Assembly (NCBI GenBank): GCA_002438685.1
Contig: DJQG01000152.1
Span: 22,905 to 39,470 of the forward strand
Reading direction: 5' to 3'
Length of the DNA: 16,566 bases
From: Ruminococcaceae bacterium UBA6392
Lineage (GTDB): Bacteria > Bacillota > Clostridia > Oscillospirales > Acutalibacteraceae
This document shows positions 14,944 to 16,566 of this stretch, piece by piece (position 1 is the stretch's first letter; the number at the start of each line of letters is the position of its first letter). The position numbers were made by a program, and so were the translations under genes. The notes under the pieces are model-generated. The model was not told the DNA's origin. It did no database searches and was given only the letters and a program-made list of their open reading frames with translations.

Positions 14944-15528
14944 ATGGCAGTTAAATCAATTATGATAGTCGGCGTCGGCGGCCAGGGCACTCTGCTTGCA
15001 AGCAGACTCCTCGGCAGCGCGCTTATAGACAGCGGATACGAAGTCAAGGTTTCCGAAATACACGGGATGAGCCAGCGCGGCGGTTCCGTCGTTACATATG
15101 TTAAATACGGCGATGAGGTTTTTTCGCCCACAATCGAGCAGGGTGAAGCCGATATAATTCTTGCTTTTGAAAAGCTTGAAGCCGCAAGATGGCTCAGCTT
15201 TCTTAAGCCCGACGGCAAACTGGTTGTCAACAACCAGTGCATCGACCCGATGCCGGTCATAACCGGTGCGGCTGAGTATCCGCAGAACATATCCGAGGCA
15301 ATAAAAGCAGCAGGGGCTTCTATGATAGAGCTTGATGCGCTTTCGCTCGCCGTTAAAGCGGGTTCGGCAAAGGCTGTCAATGTTGTTCTCATCGGTGCGA
15401 TGGCGAGCCACATGCAGCTGAGCTATGAGACATGGATAAACGCTATAAAGAACACTGTGCCCGAGAAGTTCCTTGACATGAACCTTGAGGCGTTCCGTCT
15501 CGGCTATGAGCACGAGAAAACCTGCTGA
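14944..15528 (+). CDS. iorB: Indolepyruvate:ferredoxin oxidoreductase, beta subunit
   Basis: A 194-residue small subunit, normal length, of the gamma-type 2-oxoacid:ferredoxin oxidoreductase domain. It pairs with the preceding IorA to form the active arylpyruvate oxidoreductase and is thought to contribute to CoA or substrate handling. Visible hallmarks are GVGGQGTLLASRLLG at 10-24, the conserved SEIHGMSQRGGSV around 37-49, and ADIILAFEKLEAARW. There are no cysteine clusters of its own. The ATG is preceded by GAGGAGCGG. Spacing to iorA is 16 bases and to the next paaK 43 bases, so all four genes are likely one transcript. No ferredoxin gene is present in the window. Confidence 0.95.
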   Translation: MAVKSIMIVGVGGQGTLLASRLLGSALIDSGYEVKVSEIHGMSQRGGSVVTYVKYGDEVFSPTIEQGEADIILAFEKLEAARWLSFLKPDGKLVVNNQCIDPMPVITGAAEYPQNISEAIKAAGASMIELDALSLAVKAGSAKAVNVVLIGAMASHMQLSYETWINAIKNTVPEKFLDMNLEAFRLGYEHEKTC

Positions 15529-15571
15529 AACGCAGAAGAGAGATAAAGAGACATAAAGGAGATAAGAGACG

Positions 15572-16566
15572 ATGGCAAAGTATTTCAGCCCCGAAATAGA
15601 AACGGCGTCGCGCGATTATCTGCACGCAGTGCAGAGCGCACGGCTGATAAAGACGGTAAAAAGATGCTATAAAAACATCCCGTTTTATAAGGCAAAGTTT
15701 GACGAAATAGGACTCAAACCCGAAGATATCCATTCAATAGACGATATCAGCAAGCTGCCATTTACCATAAAGCAGGATCTCAGAGATCACTATCCGTTTG
15801 GACTTTTTGCCGTGCCGAGAGAGGAGCTTGTCAGAGTTCACGCTTCGTCCGGCACAACCGGAAAGCAGACTGTTGTCGGCTACACAAAGGGCGATATTGA
15901 TCGCTGGTCTGAGTGCACCGCAAGAGCACTCACTGCCGCAGGCGCAACATCTTCGGATTACGTCCATGTCTCTTACGGTTACGGACTTTTCACCGGCGGT
16001 ATGGGACTGCATTACGGCGCAGAAAAGCTCGGCGCGACCGCGATTCCCGTTTCATCCGGCAACACCAAACGCCAGGTTCAGATACTTCAGGATTTCGGTT
16101 CAAATGTGCTGTGCTGCACTCCGTCATATGCTCTGTTTATCGCAGAGACTCTCAAAGAGATGAATGTCGATCCCGCTGAACTGCCGCTTCGCATAGGCAT
16201 TTTCGGCGCAGAGCCGTGGAGCGAGAATATGCGCACCCAGCTTGAGAATATGCTCAAAATCAAGGCATATGATATATACGGTCTCTCTGAGATAGCGGGT
16301 CCCGGCGTTGCATATGAGTGCTGCGAGCAGTCCGGAATGCATATCTGCGAGGATTATTTCTATCCCGAGATAGTCGATCCCGTGACCCTCAAGCCGCTGC
16401 CCGACGGCGAATACGGCGAGCTCGTTTTCACCTGTATCGGAAAAGAAGCTCTTCCGCTGCTCAGATACAGAACCCGCGACATTTCCGCAATAACGCATGA
16501 GAAATGCGCCTGCGGCAGAACGCTCGTCAAGATGCTCAGACCCAAGGGCAGAAGCGACGATATGCT
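15572..16566 (+). CDS. paaK: Phenylacetate-CoA ligase, second copy, cut by the right window edge
   Basis: The frame opens at an ATG preceded by AAAGGAGAT (spacing 8) and stays open to the window end, giving 331 complete codons of an expected 430 or so. It is an AMP-forming arylacetate-CoA ligase like the gene at the start of the operon: P-loop ASSGTTGK at 91-98, YGLSE, the CEDYFYPEIVDP segment, YRTRDI, CACGRT and GRSDDM at the edge. It differs from the first copy in residues near the substrate side (for instance YGLSEIAGPGVAYEC against YGMSELMGPGVSGEC) and in the residue after the P-loop Lys, Gln instead of Pro, so the substrate ranges may differ. The C-terminal mobile domain and stop lie outside the window. 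Confidence 0.92.
   Translation, partial: MAKYFSPEIETASRDYLHAVQSARLIKTVKRCYKNIPFYKAKFDEIGLKPEDIHSIDDISKLPFTIKQDLRDHYPFGLFAVPREELVRVHASSGTTGKQTVVGYTKGDIDRWSECTARALTAAGATSSDYVHVSYGYGLFTGGMGLHYGAEKLGATAIPVSSGNTKRQVQILQDFGSNVLCCTPSYALFIAETLKEMNVDPAELPLRIGIFGAEPWSENMRTQLENMLKIKAYDIYGLSEIAGPGVAYECCEQSGMHICEDYFYPEIVDPVTLKPLPDGEYGELVFTCIGKEALPLLRYRTRDISAITHEKCACGRTLVKMLRPKGRSDDM

Noticed and set aside
13560..15413. A 617-codon open frame on the minus strand opposite iorA and iorB
   Set aside because: It lies antisense to two strongly conserved genes, crosses their junction, and its translation shows no recognisable family; it is a codon-bias shadow.
1..16566. Defence system, CRISPR array, prophage, mobile element or riboswitch
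   Set aside because: I looked for repeats with spacers, transposase or integrase motifs, terminal inverted repeats and long structured leaders and found none that could be supported.

Overview
The window looks like chromosomal DNA of an anaerobic, spore-forming (or formerly spore-forming) member of the Clostridia, plausibly a gut or rumen Oscillospirales/Ruminococcaceae-type bacterium of moderate GC. The grounds are a spoIIGA-sigE sporulation pair, strong GGAGG-type ribosome binding sites, sigma-A promoters, and an indolepyruvate:ferredoxin oxidoreductase, which is an anaerobe enzyme. The exact lineage is inference. I see no tRNA, rRNA, CRISPR array, insertion sequence, phage gene or recognisable defence system, and no gene-free stretch over 300 bases.

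Left part (1-8170): a carbohydrate-oriented neighbourhood. A GH123/DUF4091-like glycosidase is cut by the left edge. It converges on a GPH-family sugar:cation symporter across a shared bidirectional terminator. A tail-anchored metallophosphoesterase follows, converging on a two-gene leftward operon of an OafA-type acyltransferase and a PfkB-family (fructokinase-like) kinase with one base between them. An FGGY-family sugar kinase is transcribed divergently from that operon and ends at a clear terminator.

Middle part (8185-10190): the sporulation unit. A sigma-A-like promoter with an abnormally long 21-base spacer, reminiscent of the Spo0A-activated B. subtilis spoIIG promoter, precedes spoIIGA (pro-sigma-E protease) and sigE. 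The two genes overlap by 122 bases. A strong hairpin plus T-tract follows sigE and also buries the ribosome binding site of the next gene, a cysteine-rich YmxH/YlmC-type PRC-barrel protein. sigG is not in its usual place after sigE.

Right part (10195-16566): a near-consensus promoter drives a sodium:solute symporter. A second promoter, with an extended -10 and two exact TGTCGAA (0A-box-like) heptamers, begins a compact operon: paaK - iorA - iorB - second paaK, the last cut by the right edge. IorAB interconverts arylpyruvates and arylacetyl-CoA with ferredoxin, and PaaK activates arylacetates to their CoA esters. Together with a possible carboxylate importer this could be an aromatic-acid salvage module (arylacetate to arylpyruvate to aromatic amino acid), or an aromatic amino acid fermentation module run the other way. 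The sequence alone does not fix the direction.
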